Part shown: positions 1-11,225 of the stretch, piece after piece
Position numbering within the stretch: position 1 is the stretch's first letter
Layout: each line of letters begins with the position of its first letter
Assembly: GCF_030867095.1 (NCBI RefSeq)
Contig: NC_081828.1
Location: 210,620,978 to 210,684,977 of the forward strand
Length of the DNA stretch: 64,000 nucleotides
Direction: 5' to 3'
Source: Alligator mississippiensis
Lineage: Eukaryota; Chordata; Crocodylia; Alligatoridae
The notes under the pieces: model-generated
Databases searched by the model: none
Seen by the model: the letters and a program-made list of their open reading frames with translations, nothing else
Told to the model about the DNA's origin: nothing
Translations under genes and position numbers: made by a program

Positions 1-547
1 CTTCCGATGCTGAGGTTTGAAGTTCAACATGTGTTATCGTGCTTTCCCACGAACTCCCTAATGACTGAAAAAAGAGGTGCATAGTTAGAAATGCTGAGCC
101 GTCTCCCATCTGGCCTGACTCCGTGTTGTCACAGAATTGCAGGAGGTACTTGTCAGCTGTCACTGGCTTGGACTTTCATTTTATTCACTTCATTATGCGC
201 CTGTCACTTTTTTTCCTTCAGGTTTTTTTTTAAAGGTCCTGCCTGTCATGTTGAGTTTGGTCTTAGAAATCCTGTTTGCTGCAGTTTTGGTGTAGGGATC
301 AGTTAACGGTTTATCCGCAGCAAGGTGACTGTAAAATACCTGCCTAGAATAATTAGGGAAACGCATGCCATTTTGAGAGGGAATGTAGCATAAGTCAAGA
401 GAGCTTAGTCTCCGTCTGTCTGAGAAAGCCATAAGGTCTTGAAGTCAAGGGTGGGACTAGAGCTTTCCCTACATTTTGGTTTGCAAATGATTGCCATGGC
501 AGGGCATGGGCAGTGCCTTTGTCTCCCTTGTAGTTCTTGGTAGCATG
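1..547. other. Unassigned single-copy-like DNA
   Basis: No gene or repeat family recognised. Open frames here are under 100 codons on both strands and none has a recognisable domain. Moderate A+T content with short T runs. Probably intergenic or intronic DNA. Confidence 0.5.
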
Positions 548-811
548 TTGTAGACCAGGAGTGCCAAACTCACCCCTCCTCCTGGGCTGGATCCAGACTG
601 TGCGGCTCCTCCCAGGCTGTGTTCAGAGATGGCAGTGGAGGCAGGCCAAGTGGCAGTGGGGCGAGCAACAGTGACAGCTGCAGAGGTTAATGGGGCATTT
701 CCAGCTGAGCTCCTCCGCTGCCCACCCCACACCCAAATTCCTGGCCTCTCTGGGAGCCCCACAGGCTGAATCAGGCCCGCAGGCCACATGTTTGATACCC
801 CTGTTGTAGAC
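548..811. mobile_element. hAT-type MITE with perfect 8-bp target duplication
   Basis: A 248-bp element (556-803) starts CAGGAGTGCCAAACTC and ends GTTTGATACCCCTG, which are imperfect inverted repeats of each other. It is flanked by the direct repeat TTGTAGAC at 548-555 and 804-811. An 8-bp duplication and CAGGGGTG-like ends are the signature of the hAT superfamily. It has no transposase, so it would have been moved in trans. The interior is G+C-rich. The intact target duplication suggests a moderate age. Related ends occur at 34201-34552. Confidence 0.85.
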
Positions 812-1035
812 TTTTTTTGGAGTTTGGGGATTTTGTGAGGATGTGAAGAGGCAGTTTTGGCAATTTGGGGGAACCCTTGGGTTGTCTGCAGACTCAGGGG
901 ACTGGTCCAATGGCTGGTGGCCCAGGAAGCCCCTATGTCAGGAGAGCAGCCTTTACGGATCACGTTCGGGTGCCCTTACTTGCAGTGATTAGCAATTCAG
1001 ACATTCATGCTTAGTCCAAGCCTGGCCTTCCCAAA
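812..1035. other. Unassigned DNA
   Basis: Nothing recognised between the MITE and the SINE-like tail. The antisense frames crossing it are incidental. Confidence 0.4.
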
Positions 1036-1190
1036 CTATTCCAATACATTTGTTTAGTGCCTCCTATCTCTGATCAGGACTGAGGTCCCCTTGCACTAGG
1101 AACTGTAGAAAGGAGAAAGATAGTCCCTGTACCGAAGAGCCTTTCATATGGTATTTGTAGTGTGTGCGTTTCCTTTGCCAGAATCCAGAT
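1036..1190 (+). repeat. CORE-SINE/MIR-like 3' fragment
   Basis: The segment has the order of motifs seen in amniote MIR-like tails: GATCAGGACTGAGGTCCC, then a GCACTAGGAACTGTA block, then AGTCCCTGTACCGAAGAGC. It is diverged, which implies an old insertion. Family assignment is from memory of the consensus and needs a library search. Confidence 0.45.
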
Positions 1191-2064
1191 CACCAAATTT
1201 TGGAAAGGTCTCAAAAATGCAGGTCTCAAAAATACCTCAAGCCCAGCCTCGTCCCTATTCCCTTGATTAATTATGGGCTTGCTTTTGTTCTGAGCCAAAA
1301 TTCATCAGTGTGGTTTATTTAATTATTATTATATTTGAACTGGCTCCTAAATGTGAATGCTGACGAGTTGGGACACGTTGGGCTAATTTCTACTCTGTCG
1401 CATGGAAGTAAACCTGGAATAATTCTGCCAAAGTTCTCAGTGTTGTAGCCTAATTGATGAGTGTTTGCCTGGTGCTTTGAGATCATCCAAGAAAAGGCAC
1501 AAGAGGTAAAATTCAGTGTTGAGCAGGGCGCTCTTGCAAAAGCTTAGGCCCTATTTAAAAACCCTGGCCATGGAGTAAAAGCAAAAGCCTCAATTTCAGC
1601 CCTCAGGAGCACAAATGTTTTCTAATCCATTTAATGGAAGCACTGGATAAGGCCAGAACGTCCCAAGTTTTTTTAAAAAAGAAGTGCTATAAATTCCTTG
1701 CCACATTTCATACCTGTCAGCTGGCAGCACTGCCTGTTCCTCTGAAGACCCTACCGCTCGCAGTGCAGATGAGTTATCTACCATGTAGTTCAGAGCTGGG
1801 TCCGGCCCCCTCCAGACATCCAGCCCAGTTCTACCAATCAGCTTATCTTCTATGTCGACACGTGTGAAATGCAACAAGTTTGCAGTTCTGGTAAATCTTG
1901 CTTGGATCATTTTTATCTTTATTCATTTTTCCAAGTCATGCAACAAACATCGCCGCATATGGAAATCACTCGCACTGTGATGGTGTGAGGAAGCACTATA
2001 AAAATGGCTTGCAAACATTAGCAAATTAAGCCCTGCAAATACCCTGGGAGATAGTAGGGCGTAT
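1191..2064. other. Unassigned DNA
   Basis: No gene seen. A short direct repeat of AGGTCTCAAAAAT occurs twice near 1205-1232. The stretch at 1600-1910 has short open frames on both strands with no protein-like features. Confidence 0.4.
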
Positions 2065-2065
2065 T

Positions 2066-2510
2066 CATAGATTTTTATGAGAGGACCATTAGACCATCTG
2101 GTCTGACTCAGTTAGATCAGGTAGTATACTGCACTGAGCTCTGTATTTGTGTTTGACTCAAGCCTATCTTCCTTAAAGACATCTGGCCTTGATTCAAAGA
2201 CATCAAGAGATGGGGGATCCACTGTCTCCCTTGGTTGTTTGTTCCTGTAATAGTCCTCATGATCAGAAGATGTGTGCCTGTATATCTCACCTGAATTTGC
2301 CTGGTTTTAACTTCCAGCCACTCGTTCTTGTTATGCTTTTCTCTACTGGGTGAAACAAGACCGTGGCACCCAGAAGTTGCTCTCCACAAGCCACTTATGC
2401 CTGTGTTCATTGTCTTTCTGACAAGCCGTACAGATGGAGCTCTTGCAGAATATGTGATATTGTTGTGAGATGAGTTAAACACCATTGAACCCACTCACAG
2501 CCACCCTTCA
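2066..2510 (-). repeat. Old CR1 LINE 3' end (antisense)
   Basis: On the minus strand this is a CR1 3' tail. The plus strand begins with ATTCATAGATTTTTATGAG, the complement of the CR1 terminus, followed by the ACCATTAGACCATCTGGTCTG block and a TTAACTTCCAGCCACTCGTT segment typical of the CR1 3' region. It is diverged and 5'-truncated and lacks any usable reverse transcriptase frame. It resembles the antisense CR1 near 35.9-36.8 kb. Confidence 0.7.
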
Positions 2511-2799
2511 TTTGAGATAAGTGTATAAACAGTTAAGCTCCTTAAGGAACAAGAGAAGATTCCACCCAAATCTGAGGTTCATGCTGCTGCCCAAGGTGCG
2601 GTGGAGGAAGGGTTTCACTGGGTATGAAAGGAGAAGGTCGTGGACCTTTTCTGCCTTGGACTTTTCTGGTGTAAGGTGTCCCTCTTGGGTAGCTCTGCCT
2701 TTGAGGAGTTACTCTGAGCTCCTTTCAGCTCAAGCTCCTCACTCCATCAGCTTCTGTGCTTACACCTGGGCATGGCCCCTGGTTGCTGTCAGAGCGGCC

Positions 2800-3004
2800 T
2801 GGGTCCTAATTTCCAAAATAGGAATCCATAGTGTTAAACTAATTCCTAAAGGCTGTTGCCTTTCTCTGGTCTTTGCAACAGAAGAATTATTCCGTTGTTT
2901 TTCTGTAGTCAAAAACCAAGTGAAAACTAAGAGCTGACATTTTCCGAGGGGTGCTTTAAGACTACTGAGGGGTTTCTGGAGACAAATGAGGTTGAGAATC
3001 GCTG
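2800..3004 (-). mobile_element. Truncated hAT (CAGTGGTTCTCAACC-type) MITE
   Basis: The right end GGTTGAGAATCGCTG (2990-3004) is a hAT-type terminus. The interior (GAAAACTAAGAGCTG then TTTTCCGAGGGGTGC) matches the MITE at 18530-18850 and, inverted, the one at 43249-43553. The opposite terminus is not recognisable, so the element is truncated. Confidence 0.65.
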
Positions 3005-3009
3005 GTCTA

Positions 3010-4540
3010 GGTATTGAACTTTGCTGTCTCAAGCGGTAGTTTGGTACCCAAGTCCCTTTGTGGATCTAGGCCCAGATTCACCTAAAATAAGGAAAGACCA
3101 CTCCTGCATTCAAAGATCAACCCGAACCAGGGAAAAGAACAGCCAAGATGGTTCAGGAAAGGAATTAGGATTGAACTTCCATAAAAATACCAAACCTGGA
3201 ACTGAGGGTGCTTGAGATCATTGGCAGGGGAGTTGCTTTGCTATGTAATTTCCAGGTTTGACACCTGGAGAGTGAGATTGGGTAAGTGGGGTTTGCTTCT
3301 TAGGATAGCCACGGGAGACATGCCCACAGGGGCTGTGTCCAGACGAGTGTGGCCATGTGGCACGTGGTGCTGCAGACACATCCGTGGTGCCACATATTGT
3401 GTGTTCAGAAGTTGTCTATGCTGCAGTGGAACAGTGCAGAGGGTTTTTTTGACCCCTGGATATTCAGCGTTCAAAAAAGCCCATGGAAAAAAAAGTGTGG
3501 CAGTGCACGTGGGGGCTCATAAGCAGAGCTGGGCCGCCCGGAGCTGCGCTGTGGCTGCCAGCCAGGCTCCGTGTGGCAGAACCACTGCTGCTGCAGCCCC
3601 AGGAGGCCCCCAGGTAAGGCTGCTGGGAGCAGCCCAGTGCTGATCCCAGCCTCCCCTAGTGCCCCCAGGGTAACTTGCCACGCATCAAAGCATACCTGGC
3701 CTGGCCGTTCCCCAGGGACACGGAGCAGTGGCATAAGGTGGTAGTTGTGCCTAGGAAACCAAGCGTCCACACCACATGTGGATGCAGCCATGGAGTCCCT
3801 GGCAGAGCTGGGAACTGTAGTAACATCTCCTGCACCCTGTTCAGTGCCCTAAGCACAGAACGGTTCGTCCCGGCTCTAGAGATGTAAAACACAGCTACTG
3901 AAATGGGTTTCTGCCCTCCTGTGATCTATGATATCATTGCTGAGCTACAATAATACAGATCACTGAGGATATATGTGCTCAACCTCCTTTTATGACTACC
4001 AATATTTTTCACTTCTCTAGCATATTCAGAACACAGGATAGTAAATCCCCTATGTATTCATGTGAAACGCAGCAGGTAAACGTTAAATATTAGAGCCAGT
4101 TAGAAATTTTTCTGTCAAAACTGTGTTTTCACAGAAAATTGAGTTGCTGAATACATGCTTCTTTTTTTTGTTGCAAGTATCTGCTGTCCCTGGAAAGCAT
4201 CATGGTTTCTCTTGGAAAAACAAAATATTTTGCATTTTCAGACTCAACTTGAATAATACCAGTTTAAGTGACTTGCAGTCATACGAGGAGTAGTAGAGCT
4301 AGGACTATAACCCACATGTCCTTACTCCTCTTATGAAACCAACTGGGCTAAATTCTACTTTTAGTTACAAAAATGTAATTACTGAGTAAACAGGGCTCCT
4401 CTGGATTTGTAGTAGGGCACAAATGGTGTATTAGGAGCTCTGCAAAATATGACTGGCAATCCTGCTCAAACTATGGCCCACATAACAACACTGCCCAGTA
4501 TACAAATTTGACAGGGACATTGCAGAGATACACTCCCTTT
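3010..4540. other. Unassigned DNA, no gene seen
   Basis: The 3200-3880 part is relatively G+C-rich with overlapping open frames up to 143 codons, but these lack domains and look like a side effect of composition. The rest is A+T-richer single-copy-like DNA. Confidence 0.4.
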
Positions 4541-4546
4541 CCTTGA

Positions 4547-4657
4547 GAATATTAGACTTGTTAACTGATCTTAAACTGACTCATAATTGTTGCTCAAGAA
4601 TATTAGACTGGTTAACTAATCTTAAACCAACTTATAAAGACTTATATTGTTGCTCCA
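4547..4657. repeat. Two-unit tandem duplication, 51/60 bp
   Basis: Unit one at 4547-4597 and unit two at 4598-4657 both begin GAATATTAGACT and both end TTGTTGCTC. The second carries about 9 extra bases (near AAAGACTTA). The units differ at several sites, so the duplication is not recent. Confidence 0.8.
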
Positions 4658-4799
4658 AGTCAGCCATATGAAGAAGAAGTAGGACACATCACTGGAAGCA
4701 GAAAAGTACCTTTTGCATCCAGCTTGCGTCCAACTCAGGTCAGGGTGGATCAAAAGCCTGGTACTCAGGATTACCACCCGATAACCATTCAGTGCCACA

Positions 4800-4970
4800 A
4801 TGCAGAGTTATAGGACTGGAAGGCACTTCAAGGGATATCTTGTCCAGCCTGCTGCGCAGATGCAGGATGAACTATTCTTAAACCATCTCAGATAGCAGTG
4901 CAGCCTCTACTTGAAAACCTCCACTGAAAGATATTCCCGAATTTGCCTAGGTGGTTGAAATATGCGGGTG
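4800..4970 (-). repeat. CR1 3' fragment (antisense)
   Basis: The plus strand reads AGAGTTATAGGACTGGAAGG then TCTTGTCCAGCCTGCTGC, the complement of the usual CR1 end in which a GGTTGGACTAGATGACC-type block is followed by TTCCAGCCCT. Diverged and old. Confidence 0.55.
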
Positions 4971-5939
4971 GCTACCTGATGGCCAACGAAACCATGGCAG
5001 AAGGATATAGCAGATCTCTATCCCCCATTTCTGTTTACTTCAGTGCGGGTGCTCGGTGCTTTTCTCATTCAAACCTATGGTGATTCCTTTGCAGCAGTGT
5101 CTGAAAAGTTTGAGGACTGAACAGAGAAAACGAAAGAGCATCCCTCTCATCCCTACAGCTGGTTCTTCTGTGTCAGGAACTGAGGCATGCTTCATTGTCG
5201 GTCATTCTCAGAAAAGGGCTTCCATCTTCAGGGATGCCAAACACATGGCTATCATAAGCAATGGAGATACAGTAGCATAACCAACTCTTAGCGCTGATGC
5301 AAAGGAGGTACCAGAATGGGGGAAGCCCATGCTGTGGCATGTAAGACACTGCCCACTCCTATGCCCCTCGCTCTCTGGCACTTGTCACAGTACCTCTTCT
5401 GCCTCCTTCCTCTGCTCAGGGCCCTAAAACAGCTAGCTGTGCCTTTGAGCTGAAAATACATTTTGCACCCAAATTCGTTTCAGGTGCAATTCTGCTGAAA
5501 CCAGCTGTCATATAAAATTAACTGAAGGGGGCCTTCCATGTTCACCCAGGGCTTAAACTTGCTCCCATTGAATTTGACAGGAGTTCTGCCATTGCCTCTA
5601 CTGAGAGCAGAATCAGGCTGGTACAGAAAGCCTGAGCAACTTTAAGCTCATTGTTTTGGGGGGAAAAAGTTACTCTTTCTTCTGCCTGAAAATCATTCAA
5701 AAGATATCCCTATGTTGTTGCCTTGCCCAGGGGGGTAAATAAAGCATCCTGGTTCTGTGCGTTAGTCTAGCACATTGAGTGGTCCCAAATAATCCTCTTT
5801 GCAAGTGCTGTTATTTTGCTACACCTCATCATTCCATGGACCTGCTCTCCACTTGCGGTTTTTGATAGATAAAAGATTATATGTGTTAGCTTGGGTCAGG
5901 ATTTCTGATTTCCCGCGTGATCCATGACAAGCCTAAGGA

Positions 5940-6420
5940 AGGGGTTTAGACAACAGGTTAACAAGTTGTTATTAAAATGACGGCAAATATAACCCGCCAC
6001 CAGAAAGCTGTGGCATTGGAACAGATTTCCCAATTTTCTTAGAGCAACGCAGAAATGCATGTCATTAATAAAACATCTTGTTATATGGCTTTTAATTATT
6101 TTCTCATTGCAGTTTTGCTAAGATCGTTACCCCTTCTTACATGAAAGAGCAGATGATTTGATGAAGGCTTTTGTAATAAGCATTGTTAGAGTCATCATCT
6201 GCTGGGATAGCTGGATAATTAATGGTTTGTTTAAATTCCAGGTCATTAATTGTTTTGTGTTTTCTATTTTGACTGCTGCTTAGATCCTAATGGGACATTT
6301 GAAGAGAAAACAGGAGGGAAGGAAGAGCTACGTTAATCATAAATGTTCACAAGCCAGGTGTGTTGGCCTAATGGATTTCCCAACAAGTGATGTTTCAGGA
6401 TTTATGGTATTGCTTTAAGA
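5940..6420. promoter_or_regulatory. Possible conserved non-coding element
   Basis: An A+T-rich stretch without repeats or frames, holding several homeodomain-like cores: TTTTAATTATTTTC near 6089, TGGATAATTAATGG near 6212 and GGTCATTAATTG near 6241. Its texture resembles vertebrate developmental enhancers, but conservation cannot be seen from one genome. This is only a suggestion. Confidence 0.2.
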
Positions 6421-7158
6421 ACGGCTGTCTCCACTGAAAACAACTCCTTCCCAGGAAACCAGGCTGATATTTACAGGATTTTATTTTCTTTTTTTGTATA
6501 TCATCATGATAAATGATTTCATGAATGGCATCTCTCTAAGAAAAATGTTCTATGTGGTCCTGATCAAATGCCTACTGAGATCAATGGGAGCCCTCCATTG
6601 GCTTCACTGGGCTTCAGATGCTGCCTTCTGTGAGGCCATATGCTCTAGGGGCATTGAGGTTATATGAGTAGGATTAAAACACTCGGGAACACCTGTTCTC
6701 TTACGCAGTGACTGCAGCATTGCCATCTCTCATGAGTTGAACATGAGACTCAAGATATTTGGGATTTTTCTTTTAAAATCCCAGTTGCTGGACTGACAAT
6801 ATTGTATGAGAAATTCAGCTTTCATTTTAAAATACGTCAGGCTTCCAGTTTGCCTGAGGAGAGAGAAGCTTAAGGACATGATCTGAGCATGCCCCAAAGG
6901 CTTAGAGACCAGACAGCAAATAAAAAGAACCGAAGTTAAAAAAAAGCCAATTCAAATGATCTTTCTGAGGCCTGACCCATGATACTGAAGGCCTGACCTT
7001 GGCAATTCCACTACCAACCCCAAGGAAGCAAGGCGTGTTCAGTTATATCTTTAACTGGAGCAATTATACAGTGGGGAGAGAGCTGCTGACAGATGTAAAA
7101 AATACACAAAAAAACCATGCTTTACTGGAAGAGGCAGTGCGTTAGGTTGACCCAGCTC

Positions 7159-7289
7159 CACAGCATCTGTATAGACCGCATGCTTCAGCAGGGTTTTTTG
7201 GCACTTTTATCTGATAGTCAATTCAATCAGCTATTAAATAAAAGTGCCAAAAAACCCCTGCAAAAGCACCCAGTCTATATAGACGTTGG
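7159..7289. repeat. Hairpin-forming inverted repeat (probable MITE core)
   Basis: The inner arms 7188-7210 and 7238-7261 are complementary over 23-24 bases with one unpaired base, around a 27-base loop. The outer flanks extend the pairing imperfectly to about 7159 and 7289. The structure fits a foldback MITE, but no end sequence or target duplication identifies the family. A repeat-like segment at 7430-7500 (AGCTGGTCCAATAAAAGATA) may belong to the same or a neighbouring old element. Confidence 0.7.
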
Positions 7290-8199
7290 GTGAGCCAGGT
7301 CCAACTAATGTGATGCCTCTTCTGGGCATACACTGGGCTCGGTGCGGGGCCATGTTGAGTTTGAAGTAATGTGCTGTTTTGTTTTTCTTTACATCTGTAA
7401 GCAGCCCACATGCCTTTCCCCAGCTCTGACATTCGGTGCCCAAAAGCTTGTATTACCTCTCTCCCCACATTGTAGCTGGTCCAATAAAAGATATGATCAA
7501 GCGAACCTTGCTTTTCAGATGTTCCCTGGACTATCTCAGCTACCACAGCATAGTAATGCAACAGCTACAGGTTATTAACCCCTGGGGATTACAATTAAAA
7601 TCTTTTTTTAAAGCTAATGAGCTTTTCACCTGGCTCCCTGGAAAGGGAAAATTCCAAGGATCTGGCCCCTGGCAAACCCTAGGGCAGAGGTGGGCAAAAT
7701 ACAGCCCATGGGAGGCATTCTATGTGGCCTGCGGGGTCCCTTTAAAATTCAGGCAACTATTATCTGACGAGGTGCTGGCAGCAGGAGCCTCTGGCTGCAG
7801 GAGCTGCCAGCTGCAGCACCAAGCAGATTGGGCTCTGGTTTGACATGACCAACCCCAACCCCAACCTGACCTGCCCCACCCCTTAGCCTAGCAGAGGCTT
7901 CTGCCCTGGCAACCCTGTGGCTGTTCCCAAGCCCTCCCTCCATCTGAGAGTGGAAATTCAGGTAAGAATGGGCTGGGAGGGAGGGTGGGATGGACCGCTG
8001 GTGATGGCCCCACTCCATAGGGACTCACAGGACTCTGGCTCTGTGCATTCATGTGCCATCCTTGGCTAGAGTGCTATTAACACCACATGGAGGCAAAGAG
8101 CCAGCCCAGCCTGATGGCGTGGGACTTCCCACAGTTCCTGGCACTCTAGTGTACCACCAGTCTGGGCTGGTCCCATGCTACATCATGTGGGTCCCAGCC

Positions 8200-9002
8200 A
8201 TGGAGCCAGGAAATGCACACTGTAGCCAGGATGGCATGGGCAGGGCTTTCTCTGTGCTGTGCCGTGTAGGTCATGGCCGTGCAGCTGGAACTGCGTTCTC
8301 TCAGGCTGAGCTGGGCTTGCCTTGTGCCGTGCTGTGTGCATTCCAGCCTTGCAGCTGGGAACTGCGTGCCACAGCCAGGCCGGGATGGGCTGGGCTGGGC
8401 TGGGCTGGGCTGGGCTGGGCTGGCTGTGTGCTGCACTGTGCAGGTCATGGCCTTGCAGCCAAGAACTGCACGCTGCAGCTGGGATGGGACCCACAGGACG
8501 CAGCATGGGGCCGACCCAGCCCAGCCTTAAAGAGTGTAGTTCTAGCTGCACCCCTGAGACCTGCACGGTGCAGCACAGAGCCAGCTCAGTCCATTCCAAC
8601 CCAGCTGTGGTGTGCTGTTCCCAGCTGCAAACCCAGGACCCATGTGGCACAGCACAGAGCCAACCAGGCCTGGCCCATCCTGGCAACATGTGGCTCCTGG
8701 CTGCAAGGCTGAGACCCACATAGCACAGCACAGAGCCAGCCTGGCCTGACCCATCCCAGTCCAGCTGTGGCACATGGTTCCAGGCTGCAAGGCTGGAACC
8801 CACACAGCATGGCACAGGGCCAGCCCAGGTCGGCCCAGGAGAACGCGGTTCTAGCTGCATGGCCAGGACTGACTAACACAGTTGGAACTGTGTTGTGTCG
8901 CGATGGGCCGGGCTGGCCCCGTGCTGCACCATATGGGTCCTGGCCTTGCAGCTGGAAACTACACACTGCAGCTGGGATGGGATGGGATGGATGGGGCTGG
9001 CT
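8200..9002. repeat. G+C-rich minisatellite with units in both orientations
   Basis: Degenerate units of roughly 80-110 bp share the blocks CCTTGCAGCTGGGAACTG, CAGCTGGGATGGG and GGGCTGGCT. Units at about 8200-8510 and 8880-9000 read in one direction. Units at about 8540-8870 show the complement (CCCAGCTGCAA, GGCACAGCACAGAGCCAGCC). A perfect (GGGCT)n run of about seven copies lies at 8387-8423. Confidence 0.75.
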
Positions 9003-9385
9003 CCCCACCTCCCACCATATTCCCAACACACAACCACACCCTCCCACAGCCCCCACACACACTCCCACCTCCCATCATAACCCCACACACCCCAGATCCA
9101 TACACACACCAACATCCTCACATACCCCATCCCCCACCATTCCTTCAAACACACCTACACTCTCCCACAGAACCCACACACTCCCACCCCACCCCCACCA
9201 CCATACCCACATCTTCCCACATATCCCCAACCACATACCTTACACTGACACCCACTCCTCCCTACATACCCCACCCACCATACCCACACTGCACACCCAC
9301 ACCCCTCACACTCCACCATACCCTCACATGCACAGCCCAAACACACAACCCCCACATGCACCCACTTATCCCCTGCAACAATATA
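9003..9385. repeat. C/A-rich tract, almost free of G
   Basis: A run of CCCACAC-like and CCACCATACCCACA-like degenerate units follows the minisatellite. The plus strand has very few G residues over about 380 bases, so the minus strand is G/T-rich. Such strand asymmetry can favour i-motif or G-quadruplex-like folding. Confidence 0.8.
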
Positions 9386-9767
9386 CAAAAGTAAGACTGT
9401 ATTTTGAGCTATGGTGCAATCACCTCTAGATACATGATGCAAACCCACATAAATCAGGACAAAAATATATTTTTAAATAAAATTAAAGTAAGTTATAGTA
9501 GATGTTTGATTTTTTTTTTAGTATATGATTTGTTTTTTTTTCCACTTTTAACATGGCAAGCCCCCCAAAAGGAGTCCTTCTGGGGCAAGGGGAGGGGCTT
9601 CTGGTGGCAAAGTCAGGGGTTCAGGGGCGGGACTTCTGGTTCCAAGATGGTGACCAGGGAGTGGGGCACCTGTCAAGGGGTGGAGCTACCCATGTGGCCC
9701 TCCACAGCTCACCAAAACTTGTTAAGTGGCCATCCAGCTGAAATAATTGCCCACCCCTGCCTTAGGG

Positions 9768-10430
9768 AATGATGTGCCTGATCCTGCAGCTTCCAAGTCA
9801 ATGAAAGGTCTCACTGGCTTTATTGGGATCAAATTTGGCCCTACCATATAATTTGTAAAATCCTTTTTCTGATGAGTTGGAGCCCCATCTAAATGGACAG
9901 TATCCCTTTGAAATGGTGGTAGGTAGAGAGGCGCTTCAATGCAGAGGCTTAACGTAAGCTGAGCCTAGGACCTGGCAGAGGAATAGTTGTACTGTAAAGG
10001 AGACACTGCCATTTAGAAGCAGTAAAGGGCAGTGTTTCCTTGAGTCTGTGCTGCTGGAATCAAATGATTGCATCTGGGACTTTTATTTTATTTTATTTTA
10101 TTCTATTTTTTTAAGCCTGAATGATTTTATGGCTAACAATAGCATTCAGTGCTCTGCATACTGAAGATAATCAGATCTCCTGCTTCAGGACATAAACCAG
10201 TTGCTGCAGGCATTGAGAAGGACTCCTTCCTCTATGCACAATCAGGGAGAGTCATTATGTAAGGTTTTGCCTTTCTTCTGAACATCTTGGGTTGGCCTCT
10301 GCTGGCAGATGATATTCCTAAACCACAAATTGAAAGTGTCTGCTTATTTATTAATGGTTACTGGTTAATGATCTAATAAGAAACTAATTAATGCTTGGGA
10401 GGTGCTCATCTGCTACTGTGGTAGGGTTTT
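9768..10430. other. Unassigned DNA with a (TTTTA)n run
   Basis: No gene. A TTTTA pentamer repeat lies at 10081-10110. A diverged TGATCCTGCAG...AAGTCAATGA segment near 9779-9810 resembles fragments of widespread amniote MITEs. Confidence 0.4.
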
Positions 10431-10434
10431 TTAT

Positions 10435-10570
10435 ACAATCATACAGAAGCAGGGCTGGAAGGAACCTCCAGAGGTCAACTAGTCCAACCCTTTGCCTAAG
10501 GCACAGTCATCCCTGTCCAAAAAATCCCAATCCAATCCTTGTCTGTCCTATTACTGAAATGATTAGAATC
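10435..10570 (-). repeat. CR1 3' fragment (antisense)
   Basis: The plus strand has CAGGGCTGGAAGGAACCTCC then CTAGTCCAACCCTTTGCC, the complement of a CR1 3' end. It continues into TGTCCAAAAAATCCCAATCC before similarity is lost. Old and truncated. Confidence 0.65.
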
Positions 10571-11225
10571 AACCCTGTATACATCTACAAGGTATGCTAG
10601 CCTTGCCTGCCACTGGTAAAGCAGGTCAGCAGTGGTGGTTAGTGGCTTGCTTCTGCAAGGGTTGTTAATATACACTTGAGAGATCCAAGGATTATGTACC
10701 TTTATTGAGGCACACGATTATGTATCAAATTGAGGCTGGTGCCCACTGGGCCTGATTAACAGAAATGTTGACTACTCAAAGCTCCCACCGCCTTCAACAG
10801 AAATTGCTTCTGCTAAGCATCTTGAATAATCAGGGGCTTTTAGATGGATCAGGTTGGATACTTAAACACTGAGGTACCCACATTTAAGACACCTCTTTGG
10901 ATTAAAGTCTTATTTGTGTAAGGCCACTGAACAAGCAATCCACTTCCTGCCTTCAGGTGAATTGCCTTATTGTAGCTGAGTGTTTTCATGTTTACGAGCC
11001 CCAAGGGAAGCAGGGAGAGCAGCAGGGGCACTCAGTCCAAGTCAGAGGCCTTGCGGGATGTGTGTGAGGCAGCTGGATCTGCCTAAGGTTTGAGGAAAGC
11101 TATGAGTTTTAGGTAAGTGCAAAGCATGCAGACTATTTGGAGATTTAACCTTTTCATTGTTTGCTGTGTAGCAGATAATACAAGTGTGTCTTGGCCGCTC
11201 CCCCAGTGCCCTTGAGAGCATCACT
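10571..11225. other. Unassigned DNA
   Basis: Nothing recognised. Short frames on the minus strand have no domain. Confidence 0.4.

Larger units (their letters stand above)
7677..9767. mobile_element. hAT-type element with large internal minisatellite
   Basis: The element spans 7685-9759. Its left end CAGAGGTGGGCAAAATAC and right end AATAATTGCCCACCCCTG are inverted repeats. The flanks CCCTAGGG (7677-7684) and CCTTAGGG (9760-9767) are an 8-bp target duplication with one difference, as expected for hAT. No transposase is encoded. Open frames of up to 225 codons lie in the minisatellite and only reflect its lack of stops. About 1.2 kb of the 2.1 kb is tandem repeat (8140-9390), so the original element was probably much shorter. 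A second copy of the left end is at 63867. Confidence 0.85.

Noticed and set aside
8053-8860. Open frames of 219 and 225 codons on opposite strands
   Set aside because: They lie wholly in the minisatellite, are repetitive on both strands, and reflect the lack of stop codons in the repeat unit.
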